A stretch of 64,000 nt of DNA from Marisediminitalea alba (GTDB lineage Bacteria; Pseudomonadota; Gammaproteobacteria; Enterobacterales; Alteromonadaceae). The translations under genes were made by a program, and so were the position numbers. Shown here piece by piece: positions 1-8,383 of this stretch (the first letter of the stretch is position 1; every line of letters begins with the position of its first letter). The DNA is taken from NCBI RefSeq assembly GCF_002993365.1, contig NZ_PVNP01000003.1:80472-144471 (forward strand), written 5' to 3'. A model generated the notes under the pieces. The model did no database searches. It worked only from the letters and a program-made list of their open reading frames with translations, and had not been told where the DNA came from.

Positions 1-1179
1 CAGGCGCACATCTTTGTGCCAGGTATCAGCATTTTCGACTTCGGTAATAGTCAGGCCATAGAGTTTCTCTACCACCGTAAATAAGCCGGCCAGCGCTTTG
101 CTCTGGGGGAAATACGGCCGCAGTATTTCATCTGAAATACTGTAACGCTCCTGCTTCAGTTTCTCGCTGTAATAAGGTACGTCCCAGGCTTCAAGTTCGT
201 CCATCTGATGCTTTTCAGCAGCGTAAGCCCGCACTTCTGCCAGTTCTTTTTCTGCCTGGGGTTTGGACTTTGCCGCGAGGTCGCGCAGAAAGCCCACTAC
301 CTGTGAGGTTGAATTGGCCATTTTGGTAGCCAGAGAGCGCTCTGCGTAGCTGGCAAAGCCTAATAGTGATGCGATTTCTGAACGCAGGGCCAGCGTTTCG
401 TTGATAATCTCAGTGTTATCCCACTCACCGGCATTCGGCCCCTGATCGGATGCACGGGTTGCATAAGCACGGTACATTTCCTCGCGCAGCGCACGGTTAT
501 CGGCATACAACATTACCGGCAAATAGCTGGGAATATCCAGCGTGAACAACCAGCCCTGTAAATCTTTCTGATGGGCAGCCTGTTGCGCGGCATCAAGCGC
601 CGACTCTGGCAACCCGGCCAGCTCTGACTCATCGGTAATGTGTTTGGTCCAGCCCATGGTGGCATCCATCACATTATTGCTGAAGGTCGACGATAACTCA
701 GATAAACGCGCCTGAATTTGCGCAAAACGCTGTTTTTTCTCAGCCGGCAGCGCCACACCAGACAACGTGAAGTCGCGTAACGTGTTATCAATAACCTTAC
801 GCTGCGATTCATCCAGTTGCAGATACTCATCACTGTCGCGCAGGGCCTTGTATGCCTGAAACAACCCTTCATGCTGCCCCACCCAGGTGCCGTATTCCGA
901 CAGCAGCGGCAAACAGGCATCGTGGGCTTCACGCAGTTCATCGCTGCTGACTACCGAATTCATGTGCGACACCGGCGACCAGACTTTGCCCAGTACATCG
1001 TCGGCTTCATCGATTTTGCTTACCACATTGGCATAAGAATAATCACCACTGGCAACCACCGCCTCGATGGTTTGCTTACAATCTTCAATTGCTTTGGTGA
1101 CCGCAGGCTTCACCTGATCCGGGGTAATTTGAGAAAAACGTGGCAGGCCATCTACCTGTTCGAGTGCAAGTGTAGTCAT
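1..1179 (-). CDS. prlC: Oligopeptidase A (M3 zinc metallopeptidase), N-terminal part
   Basis: The minus-strand frame starts at ATG 1179 (MTTLALEQVDGLPRFSQI) and stays open to the window edge, giving about 393 residues of a protein that is usually near 680. The order of segments matches the N-terminal helical half of M3 oligopeptidase A, a cytoplasmic zinc peptidase that degrades short peptides, including cleaved signal peptides. The HExxH zinc motif lies in the missing C-terminal part, so the catalytic site cannot be checked here. The gene follows hsp20 on the same strand but is separated from it by a strong terminator. A sigma32-like promoter candidate overlaps that terminator, and E. coli prlC is known as a heat-shock gene. 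Truncation is due only to the window edge. Confidence 0.9.
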   Translation of the reverse strand, partial: MTTLALEQVDGLPRFSQITPDQVKPAVTKAIEDCKQTIEAVVASGDYSYANVVSKIDEADDVLGKVWSPVSHMNSVVSSDELREAHDACLPLLSEYGTWVGQHEGLFQAYKALRDSDEYLQLDESQRKVIDNTLRDFTLSGVALPAEKKQRFAQIQARLSELSSTFSNNVMDATMGWTKHITDESELAGLPESALDAAQQAAHQKDLQGWLFTLDIPSYLPVMLYADNRALREEMYRAYATRASDQGPNAGEWDNTEIINETLALRSEIASLLGFASYAERSLATKMANSTSQVVGFLRDLAAKSKPQAEKELAEVRAYAAEKHQMDELEAWDVPYYSEKLKQERYSISDEILRPYFPQSKALAGLFTVVEKLYGLTITEVENADTWHKDVRL

Positions 1180-1220
1180 AGTCGTTATTAGGATCCGTTG
1201 CCAAATTAATATTGCTTTAG

Positions 1221-1249
1221 TGATGGGGTTCACAGGCTAAAAAAACAAG
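1221..1249 (-). promoter_or_regulatory. Candidate sigma32-type promoter of prlC
   Basis: On the minus strand CTTGTT (1244-1249) is followed after 15 bases by CCCCATCA (1221-1228). The sigma32 consensus is CTTGAA and CCCCATnT with a 13-15 base spacer. The -10 element fits well and the -35 in four of six positions. It overlaps the hsp20 terminator, which weakens the call. Confidence 0.35.
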
Positions 1250-1267
1250 CCCCGCACCGAGCGGGGC
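1249..1267 (-). terminator. Rho-independent terminator after hsp20
   Basis: GCCCCGC / GCGGGGC form a perfect 7-bp stem with a 5-base loop. On the minus strand it is followed by TTGTTTTTTT. It separates hsp20 from prlC. Confidence 0.85.
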
Positions 1268-1365
1268 CTGGACTTTTTACGTGATGGATTCAATTTGGTT
1301 CAGTCAGTGGCATTTCAGGAATTAGCGCTGCAATTCGCGCGAAAATAAATGCCCTGCAACCGGGC

Positions 1366-1827
1366 CTAACTGATACTGACACGCTGCGTATTATCAACCG
1401 GATTAGCCGGACGTGGGATAAGAACCCGTAACACACCGTTATCATAGCGTGCGACCACATCAGCATTGTCGTTAACGGCAAAGGGTAAGGCGACAACCCG
1501 CCTGAAGCTGCCACTGCGACGTTCTCTGAAATGAAAGCCTTCGTCTGTTGTGGATTCCTGTTCCTGCTTACGCATACCTGAAAGCACTAAACGGTCTTGC
1601 TGAACTTCCAGATGAATATCTTCTTTCTTCATGTCCGGCAAGTCTGCGGTTAACTCAAGGCCTTCTTTGGTTTCTTTTAAATCCAACGCCGGCATATAAA
1701 CGTTATCACCAGCGGCGAAACCTGTCATGGCCGGAAAACCAGCAAAGAAATCATCAAAAACACGATCAATTTCGCCTTTTAATGCACCAGGGTGATTACG
1801 ACCAAACACACTTGGAAATAAACTCAT
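1366..1827 (-). CDS. Hsp20 family small heat-shock protein
   Basis: This 153-aa protein has the layout of a bacterial alpha-crystallin-type chaperone: a short N-terminal arm (about 1-45), the alpha-crystallin domain (about 46-140, with the typical stretches VYMPALDLKETKEG, ELTADLPDMKKEDI and GSFRRVVALPF) and a short tail. The GVL-like motif appears as NGVLRVLIPRP, and the tail lacks a clear IxI. Small heat-shock proteins bind unfolding proteins in the cytoplasm without ATP. A very strong ribosome site (AAGGAGGGG) precedes ATG 1827, and a sigma32-like promoter lies about 100 bases upstream. The gene is monocistronic, ended by the terminator at 1249-1267. Confidence 0.93.
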   Translation of the reverse strand: MSLFPSVFGRNHPGALKGEIDRVFDDFFAGFPAMTGFAAGDNVYMPALDLKETKEGLELTADLPDMKKEDIHLEVQQDRLVLSGMRKQEQESTTDEGFHFRERRSGSFRRVVALPFAVNDNADVVARYDNGVLRVLIPRPANPVDNTQRVSIS

Positions 1828-1927
1828 AACCCCTCCTTAATCGATACCGATAGTTCGCTAACCTGTCCTCAGGTACTTTTCCTTCATCGTTTTACGATGA
1901 GTGAATTTATTGCTCCCTGCATCATAA

Positions 1928-1956
1928 ATATGGTTGGTCGGTGTAGGGTTTTCAAG
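1928..1956 (-). promoter_or_regulatory. Candidate sigma32 promoter of hsp20
   Basis: On the minus strand CTTGAA (1951-1956) is followed after 15 bases by AACCATAT (1928-1935), close to the sigma32 elements CTTGAA / CCCCATnT. It implies a leader of roughly 90 bases containing a small perfect hairpin (ATCGT-AAA-ACGAT). Confidence 0.55.
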
Positions 1957-2006
1957 CTGCCGCATGGTCAACTATTGCGCTATATCAAGCTTTTTAAGCC
2001 GCCGGG

Positions 2007-3698
2007 TTAACGTCCCTGTTGTGCCTTAAATTTGGCATAAAAAGGTTGTCTTATCATGAGCTTTTCAAATTCCTGGCGGGAGACTGCCGGGCTAAATATG
2101 TAGCCCTGGATCTTGTCGCAACGCATGGCCTGAAGACAGCGCAAATCCGCCTCTTCCTCAACGCCTTCAGCAACCACCTCAATACCCAGTTTCTTACAAC
2201 TCAGAATCAGATTGTGAATAAACTCCTGGCGGTGACTATCGGTATGCAGGTTATCAATCATTACCTTGTCGAGCTTCAGGGTATCGATGGGCAATTTAGA
2301 CAGGTACGAAAACGACGTAAAGCCAGCGCCAAAATCATCAACGGCAAGTCTCACTCCGAGTAACTTGAGTTGCCAAAGAAGCTCTTCAAGGTAGTGAGAG
2401 TTTTCAGCCAGGGCGGTTTCGGTCAGTTCAAGTTCAATAAATGAAGGAGGCAGATAATAGTGCTGCAAACGCTCACCAATAAACTCCACAATACGCGAAG
2501 ACTGTAACTGTTTGGCAGAGATATTAATCGCAATACTGTCGAGCTCAGCACTAAAGCGTCTTAGTTCGCTGGCGACTTTAAATCCCTGGTCCAGCACCCA
2601 CTCACCAATCGCTTCTATCTGTCCATCCAGTTCGGCAAGACGGACAAATTCTGAAGGGGGAACCCAGCCTAAACTGTGATGTTGCCAGCGCAGCAGCACT
2701 TCAGCACTATTAATCATCCCCGAGCTCAGCTGCACTTTGGGCTGATAGGCCAGCTTAAACTCCTGATTCCGCAATCCACTTTGCACCTCTGCGCTGAGCT
2801 GCTGCTGTCGACGGTACTGCGTAATAGTGGAGTTATCCAGCTGCGAAATACTGATACGATGACTGTCGCGAACGATGGTATCAACCAGGCTGCTGATCAG
2901 AATATCGTGGTCAAGCTGCGAATCCCTGAGGTTTCGAAACCCCACGCCTATGTGGCAAAATACTGATACCCCTTTGATGGCAAAGGTACGCTGCAACTGC
3001 TGGCGAATCTGGCAACACAGAGAGCGCGTTATTTCGATGGTGGATTCTTTAAGATACAGCGCAAACACTCCAGCCTGAGTGCGTTGTAGCAAGTGTGGCT
3101 GCGTGACCATATATTCCAGACGCTGGCCAATATAGGCTTCGGTATCCAGCGATGCAGCTTCCCCATGGGCCAGGCTGATGTCTGAAACGTTCATAAGCTT
3201 AATCAGCACCACCGACTCATAATCACGCAGATTTGGCTTATCATTTTCGTGATCAAAGTCGGCCAGTTGTTGCGCCGATGTTTTTTGTCCTCCCTCGCTG
3301 CACTGATTAAGCACTTTTACCACTTCATTACGCAAATCCTGGCGATTCCAGGGCTTGGTGAGATACTTTGTCAGCATACGCTGATTGAGTAATTCTACTG
3401 CCGCCTGTAAATCGCCTTCACCGCTGAGCATAAAGATGTGCGTATCGGGAGAGTATTGTTTAGCAAATCGCACCAGATCGACGCCATTCACGTCAGGCAT
3501 CTTATGATCGGTGATTAACAGAGCGACATCCTGCTCGCGCAATACAGACATAGCTTTGCGACCAGAAGTGGTTGTAGTGATGCAGCAGTTAAGATCTTTA
3601 AGTTCACGTTTGAGGGCGTTGACCACGCCTTTTTCGTCATCTACCAGCAGTAAATTAAGTGCTTTTTCTGGACTAGCACTCTGGGTATCACAAGCCAT
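2007..3698 (-). CDS. Response regulator with REC and EAL (c-di-GMP phosphodiesterase) domains
   Basis: This 563-aa protein has an N-terminal receiver (about 15-130) with its acceptor aspartate in LLITDHKMPDVNG and the lysine in YLTKPW. A middle segment (about 155-300) looks like a GGDEF fold without a GGDEF motif. The C-terminal EAL domain spans about 315-555. EAL signatures are present with conservative changes: AEVLLRW for EALLRW, ELTETAL, DDFGAGFTS for DDFGTGYSS, AEGVE and QGYIFS, so c-di-GMP hydrolysis to pGpG is likely. It is transcribed divergently from the HTH-REC/PhnD/kinase operon, with 188 bases between them. The neighbouring histidine kinase may phosphorylate it, which is inference. 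Confidence 0.9.
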   Translation of the reverse strand: MACDTQSASPEKALNLLLVDDEKGVVNALKRELKDLNCCITTTTSGRKAMSVLREQDVALLITDHKMPDVNGVDLVRFAKQYSPDTHIFMLSGEGDLQAAVELLNQRMLTKYLTKPWNRQDLRNEVVKVLNQCSEGGQKTSAQQLADFDHENDKPNLRDYESVVLIKLMNVSDISLAHGEAASLDTEAYIGQRLEYMVTQPHLLQRTQAGVFALYLKESTIEITRSLCCQIRQQLQRTFAIKGVSVFCHIGVGFRNLRDSQLDHDILISSLVDTIVRDSHRISISQLDNSTITQYRRQQQLSAEVQSGLRNQEFKLAYQPKVQLSSGMINSAEVLLRWQHHSLGWVPPSEFVRLAELDGQIEAIGEWVLDQGFKVASELRRFSAELDSIAINISAKQLQSSRIVEFIGERLQHYYLPPSFIELELTETALAENSHYLEELLWQLKLLGVRLAVDDFGAGFTSFSYLSKLPIDTLKLDKVMIDNLHTDSHRQEFIHNLILSCKKLGIEVVAEGVEEEADLRCLQAMRCDKIQGYIFSPAVSRQEFEKLMIRQPFYAKFKAQQGR

Positions 3699-3886
3699 GC
3701 TATCTACCTCTTTTATGATAACAATAATCCGATGTGCGATTCCTTGCAGACAGATAATTCATGTTGTTATCACAAATTAGCACAATGTCACTAATGTCGC
3801 AAATTATACATATTGCTTAATTGCCATATTTGATTAACAATGCTATAAATGGGTCTCGATGAAAACTTAAGCAACGAGGATCAACT

Positions 3887-4447
3887 GTGAAAACACTGAC
3901 ATCCGGCGAAATTGCCGAATATTGTGACGTTAATCTCCGAACGGTTATCCGATGGTTGGAAAGCGGCAAGTTAAAAGGGTTTAAATTACCAGGTCGTGGT
4001 AACAACCGGGTTCTGATCAACGATTTTATCGATTTTCTGGAACGCCATAATATGCCGATACCGGATAGCCTGAAGCCCGAGGCTTCTCCGCTCATCCTGA
4101 TTGTTGATGATGAACTACCAGTGGCTAAATCCATCCAGCGGGTGGCGCGTCGCGCTGGTTACGACACGCTGATTGCTACCGGTGGTTTTCAGGCAGGCAT
4201 GATGCTGAGCCAGCACTCACCGCGGGTAATGACCCTTGATTTAAGCATGCCCGGTATGGACGGCTACAGTGTATTGCAATACACCCGTGAACAGGAGTCA
4301 CAGCGTGGTCTGAGAATTATTGTGATTTCAGCGCTCGACGATGCGAGCCTGGAAAAAGCTAAGGAACTTGGCGCCGACGCCACCCTTACCAAACCGTTTT
4401 CAAATCACGATCTGACTCAACTGTTTGAAGAATTCATGCAGGTATAA
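3887..4447 (+). CDS. Response regulator with N-terminal DNA-binding HTH and C-terminal REC domain
   Basis: The start is GTG 3887, with GAGGA six bases upstream. Residues 1-60 (SGEIAEYCDVNLRTVIRWLE, then NRVLINDFIDFLERH) match the excisionase/MerR-like helix-turn-helix with a wing. Residues 67-186 form a receiver with its aspartate in VMTLDLSMPGMDG and its lysine in LTKPF. This order, HTH before REC, is the reverse of the usual OmpR or NarL layout. It is the first gene of a four-gene signalling operon with 25 bases to the next gene. It may bind DNA in response to the histidine kinase two genes downstream. The target promoters are unknown. Confidence 0.88.
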   Translation: MKTLTSGEIAEYCDVNLRTVIRWLESGKLKGFKLPGRGNNRVLINDFIDFLERHNMPIPDSLKPEASPLILIVDDELPVAKSIQRVARRAGYDTLIATGGFQAGMMLSQHSPRVMTLDLSMPGMDGYSVLQYTREQESQRGLRIIVISALDDASLEKAKELGADATLTKPFSNHDLTQLFEEFMQV

Positions 4448-4472
4448 ACGGTAAATCAAAGCGGAGAGCAAT

Positions 4473-5315
4473 ATGAAATTTGTGCTTGTTATCCTGGCTA
4501 TTCTGGGGGCGACCGACGTATTTGCCGACTCAGGCAATCAGGCACCTGCCGAGAAGCCAGCACAATACACCTTCGGTGTAGTGCCCCAGCAATCTGCTTA
4601 TCGACTTGCTCAGATGTGGACTCCCCTGCTCCAGCACCTTGCGCAGGAGACCGGTCTGTCATTGAACTTTATCACTGCCAAAGACATCCCCAGTTTCGAG
4701 GATGAGTTAACCGCGGCAAATTATGATTTGGCTTACATGAACCCTTATCATTACGTTGTATTTCACAACAGGTCAGATTATCAGCCACTGGTGCGGGACT
4801 CAGAAAAAGGTCTGCGGGGGATTATCGTGACCCGTAAAGACAGCAATATTACCAACATTGAGCAATTACAGGGGGCAACCCTTGCTTTTCCAGCCCCGGC
4901 CGCTTTTGCAGCCAGTATTGTACCGCGTGCCGAGCTCAATCGTGCTGGCATTAGTATTAGTCCACGTTATGTAAATTCTCACGATTCGGTCTATCTTAAT
5001 GTCATTAAAGAACTCTTTCCGGCAGGGGGCGGCATTATCCGATCACTGGAACATTTACCGGCGGCACAACGCTCGCAACTAAAAATATTATGGCAAAGTA
5101 AAGCCTATACCAGTCATGCGATTGCTGCGCACAGCAGGGTACCCCTCGCCCACCAGAAATCACTGATTGCTGCGATGGAAAAACTGGTGACCACCGAAAA
5201 AGGCAGAGCTTTACTTAAACAGTTGAATTTTAATCGTCTTGATGCGGCTGAAGATAAAGACTGGAATGACATCCGCGCGTTAGGCATTAATTCGCTGTCG
5301 AGACCGGACATCTGA
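4473..5315 (+). CDS. PhnD-type periplasmic phosphate/phosphonate-binding-like protein
   Basis: A 280-aa protein with a signal peptide (MKFVLVILAILGATDVFA) and the PhnD-family periplasmic-binding fold. Recognisable segments are FGVVPQQSAYRLAQMWTPLL, ANYDLAYMNPYHYVVF, and GIIVTRKDSNITNIEQLQGATLAFP. Classical members bind phosphonate or phosphite for an ABC importer. No permease or ATPase gene is nearby. Instead the gene sits between the HTH-REC gene and a membrane histidine kinase starting 9 bases downstream. I infer that it works as the periplasmic sensor subunit of that kinase. The ligand cannot be read from the sequence. Confidence 0.88.
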   Translation: MKFVLVILAILGATDVFADSGNQAPAEKPAQYTFGVVPQQSAYRLAQMWTPLLQHLAQETGLSLNFITAKDIPSFEDELTAANYDLAYMNPYHYVVFHNRSDYQPLVRDSEKGLRGIIVTRKDSNITNIEQLQGATLAFPAPAAFAASIVPRAELNRAGISISPRYVNSHDSVYLNVIKELFPAGGGIIRSLEHLPAAQRSQLKILWQSKAYTSHAIAAHSRVPLAHQKSLIAAMEKLVTTEKGRALLKQLNFNRLDAAEDKDWNDIRALGINSLSRPDI

Positions 5316-5324
5316 GCCAGCATC

Positions 5325-6995
5325 ATGCGCCTGTCATTACGTACCAAAACCATCGCCGGTACGGCGTTAATCGAAGCGACACTGCTGCTTGTTCTGATTA
5401 TAACGAGCCTGACGTTTATTAACGCGCTTATCGAAGAAAACGTTGTGAAACGTGCGCAAACCACCGCCAACCTGTTCTCATCGATCACCCGTGATCCGTT
5501 GTTATCGCTCGATCTGGCTTCGCTTGAGTCTTCGGTAGAAGAACTCATGAATAACCCCGATATCGCCTACGCCAGGGTAGTCGACAGTCAGCAACGAGTG
5601 CTTGCTCAACGTCGCCGCGAGGGTAGCACCGAGAGGCCGTTTAATCCGGATACATCGGTACAGGAGATTGACGACTCTGTTTATGATACCCGGAAACCTA
5701 TTACTGTCGCCGGCGAATACTTTGGTGAGGTTCAAATTGGTATCGACGTGACCTCAGTGCAATCATCGCTGCTGCAGATCCGCAACTGGATTATCTCTCT
5801 GGCTCTGCTGGAGATGGTGCTGGTTGCGCTGTTTTCCTTTGGTTTAGGCACTTACCTGACGTCCCAGTTGCAGTCTTTGCGCCAGGGGGCGAAAGACATG
5901 CTAAAGGCCATCCCAACTCACAGCTATAAAAGCGTATCGATCCCAATTAAAGGTCGTGACGAACTTTCAGAACTGGCCCTGTCGTTCAATACCCTGGTGG
6001 ATACGCTGGCTGAAGAATATGAAAACAGAAGCGGTGCGCAGGACGAACTCAAAAAATTAAACCGTTCACTGGAAAACAAAGTGAAAGAGCGCACCGAGGC
6101 CTTAAGTAACAAAAACACTGAACTGGAAAATGCCAACAAACACCTGAAAGAAACACAACAGCAATTATTGCAGGCGGAAAAAATGGCCTCAGTGGGTCAG
6201 TTAGCCGCCGGTGTAGCCCATGAAATCAATAATCCCATAGGCTTTGTCAGCAGTAACTTAAGCACATTAAAAGATTATCTGTCGCTGTTTCAAATTCTGC
6301 TGGATATGGCGAAGAAGCTTCACAGCGATGAATCCATCGAGGCTTTAAAAGCCAGGGTGGACGAACTTCAGGCATTTTACACGCAGCATGATCTGGACTT
6401 TATCAGCGAAGATGTGGGATCCCTTATCGAAGAGTCGGCAGAGGGGTTACAACGAGTCAGTGAGATCGTTAAAGGACTGAAGATATTTTCCCGGGTCGAC
6501 TCAGGAGAGTCGCAATGGTACGACCTGAACCATTGTCTCAACACCACGCTGACGATGGTCAATAACAAGCTCAAATATATCTGCAAGGTAGAAAAGCAAT
6601 TCGCCGATTTGCCCAAAGTGTACTTTAATTTGGGTAAGTTAACGCAGGTCTTCACCAACCTGCTAATCAATGCCGGCCAGGCAATAGAAGCCACCGGTAA
6701 GCAAGGCGTAATCAGTATCAAAACAATGCAGGAAGGCGATATTGTGAAAGTCCGTATCCAGGACACCGGCTGTGGGATTAGTCAGGAAAATCTCGACCAG
6801 CTGTTTAATCCGTTTTTTACTACCAAACCTGAAGGACAAGGCACCGGGCTGGGCTTGTCTATTACCTATGGGATTATTCAGGAGCATGGCGGCCAGATTC
6901 AGGTCTCCAGTACGCCAGGCGAAGGGAGTGTCTTTGAACTAGCCTTACCTATAAACGGTCTGGATGACCAACAGCATGCCGCAGCGCAACACTAG
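5325..6995 (+). CDS. Membrane sensor histidine kinase
   Basis: This 556-aa protein has a first membrane helix (about 10-33), a periplasmic domain (about 34-150), a second helix (about 152-175), a HAMP-like linker, a coiled coil (about 235-285) and the kinase core. The phosphoacceptor is in AAGVAHEINNPIGF. The ATP-binding motifs are the N box (NLLINAGQAIEA), DTGCGIS, FFTTKPEGQGTGLGL and the final glycine-rich stretch. It sits directly behind the PhnD-like protein, its likely input, and before a REC/HD regulator. Two response regulators in the operon and the divergent REC-EAL protein are the natural targets. Confidence 0.93.
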   Translation: MRLSLRTKTIAGTALIEATLLLVLIITSLTFINALIEENVVKRAQTTANLFSSITRDPLLSLDLASLESSVEELMNNPDIAYARVVDSQQRVLAQRRREGSTERPFNPDTSVQEIDDSVYDTRKPITVAGEYFGEVQIGIDVTSVQSSLLQIRNWIISLALLEMVLVALFSFGLGTYLTSQLQSLRQGAKDMLKAIPTHSYKSVSIPIKGRDELSELALSFNTLVDTLAEEYENRSGAQDELKKLNRSLENKVKERTEALSNKNTELENANKHLKETQQQLLQAEKMASVGQLAAGVAHEINNPIGFVSSNLSTLKDYLSLFQILLDMAKKLHSDESIEALKARVDELQAFYTQHDLDFISEDVGSLIEESAEGLQRVSEIVKGLKIFSRVDSGESQWYDLNHCLNTTLTMVNNKLKYICKVEKQFADLPKVYFNLGKLTQVFTNLLINAGQAIEATGKQGVISIKTMQEGDIVKVRIQDTGCGISQENLDQLFNPFFTTKPEGQGTGLGLSITYGIIQEHGGQIQVSSTPGEGSVFELALPINGLDDQQHAAAQH

Positions 6996-7020
6996 CGGGC
7001 AGGATCATCGAGGAAATACT

Positions 7021-8319
7021 ATGCCGAACACCGAAGCTGCAACGCCAAGATACTCAGTACTTTGTGTTGATGATGAACAAAATATTTTACGCTCCATCAA
7101 GCGGGCGCTATTTTCATTGAAAATCGATCTGACCCTTGCAGAGAGTGGTGAAGAAGCATTGGCGATTATGGAGCAAAAAACCATCCATGTGGTCATTTCG
7201 GATATGAAGATGCCGCACATGACCGGCGCCGAACTGCTCGAAAAAGTAGCCGCAAAATATCCAGACACGTTCCGGGTGGTGCTAACCGGCTTTGCGGATA
7301 TCGACGCCACCATAAAAGCCGTTAACCAGGGGCGAATTCATCGTTATCTGCAAAAGCCCTGGGACAATCAGGAGCTGATTAATACTATCGAAGAAGGGCT
7401 CGAACGCATTAAGCTCAAAGACGAAAATGCCCGCTTGCAAAAACTGACTCGCTTGCAAAACGCCAAACTGAAAGAGGTCAACAACGACCTGGAAAAAACG
7501 GTTCAAAAACGCACCCGGCAAATTAAAGCGGCGCTTAACCGCATTGAAACCCGCAACCGTGCACTGGAGCAGGTACTGTTTAATGTGATTTCTATTAATC
7601 CGGATATCGACGGCAAATTTGCCATTGAGGTGAGTGAGCTCAGTAAAAAACTGGCCGCCAAACTCGGCTGCAACACAGATGAGAAAAAGCTCTATGCTTA
7701 TGCCAGCCTGATTGGCGAATTAGGGTTATTGGGATTACAACCTGAAAACTTCCGCCCGCCGTTTGCCAAACTGACTTATCAGCAGCAAAAAGATTACATG
7801 TCACAGACTCACCTGGCCAAGATGATCCTGGCGCCAGCCGAACATATGCAGCCCATCAGTGAAATTATCGAGTTTCAGTTTGAGCACTATAATGGCAGCG
7901 GTTTATACCACAAAGTGGCTAAGGAAATTCCGCTGGGCGCGCGGATTCATGCCATCGCCCGCGACTACTGGCGCATGGTTGGCGGCCGCATGAGTGCTCA
8001 GCGCATGGAGCCAAGAGACGCCAAAGCAGAGCTGAAAAAACATCGTAATACCCGTTATGATGGCGAAATTCTTGATTTACTGCTTAGCGACCATGATATT
8101 CATAAGCCCAGCTTTATCGAAAATCACCTAACCAGTGAAGAACTGGCGGCTGGTATGGTACTGGGCAACAACCTGTACAATGATAATCATATTCTGCTGC
8201 TACCTGCCGGCCATGTATTTTCAGAGGCGACCATCGCCAAGCTGAAACAATACGAACGTGAGCACAAGCGTCACTTTGAGATTTTAATTGAAAATGAAAA
8301 AAGCAAAGAAACTACCTAA
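7021..8319 (+). CDS. Response regulator with coiled coil and degenerate HD-GYP-like output domain
   Basis: I chose ATG 7021 because GAGGAA lies just upstream; an earlier start at 6964 would overlap the kinase gene. The receiver spans about 10-130 (acceptor in HVVISDMKMPHMTG, lysine in YLQKPWD), followed by a coiled coil (about 145-190). The remaining 240 residues align in order with HD-GYP proteins (EHYNGSGLYHK resembles HHExxDGSGYP, and GARIHAIARDYW resembles the region after it). The HD pair is replaced (LIGELG) and the GYP loop is altered, so catalysis is unlikely. It probably transmits the signal by protein contact or binds c-di-GMP without cleaving it. Confidence 0.85.
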   Translation: MPNTEAATPRYSVLCVDDEQNILRSIKRALFSLKIDLTLAESGEEALAIMEQKTIHVVISDMKMPHMTGAELLEKVAAKYPDTFRVVLTGFADIDATIKAVNQGRIHRYLQKPWDNQELINTIEEGLERIKLKDENARLQKLTRLQNAKLKEVNNDLEKTVQKRTRQIKAALNRIETRNRALEQVLFNVISINPDIDGKFAIEVSELSKKLAAKLGCNTDEKKLYAYASLIGELGLLGLQPENFRPPFAKLTYQQQKDYMSQTHLAKMILAPAEHMQPISEIIEFQFEHYNGSGLYHKVAKEIPLGARIHAIARDYWRMVGGRMSAQRMEPRDAKAELKKHRNTRYDGEILDLLLSDHDIHKPSFIENHLTSEELAAGMVLGNNLYNDNHILLLPAGHVFSEATIAKLKQYEREHKRHFEILIENEKSKETT

Positions 8320-8355
8320 GCAGGATTTTATAGCGTTTTTTGTTCGCCAGGCATA

Positions 8356-8378
8356 GCGACAGCCATAGGCGCTGTCGC
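8356..8378. terminator. Hairpin between convergent genes
   Basis: GCGACAGC / GCTGTCGC form a perfect 8-bp stem with a 7-base loop between the convergent REC/HD gene and map. There is no long T run next to it, so a role in termination is only plausible. Confidence 0.4.
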
Positions 8379-8383
8379 AGTGC

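Noticed and set aside
1828..1920. RNA thermometer in the hsp20 leader
   Set aside because: Two hairpins exist, but neither pairs with the strong AAGGAGG ribosome site, so sequestration is not supported.
6964..7020. Upstream start for the REC/HD protein
   Set aside because: It would overlap the kinase gene by 32 bases, while ATG 7021 has a good ribosome site and matches the receiver start.
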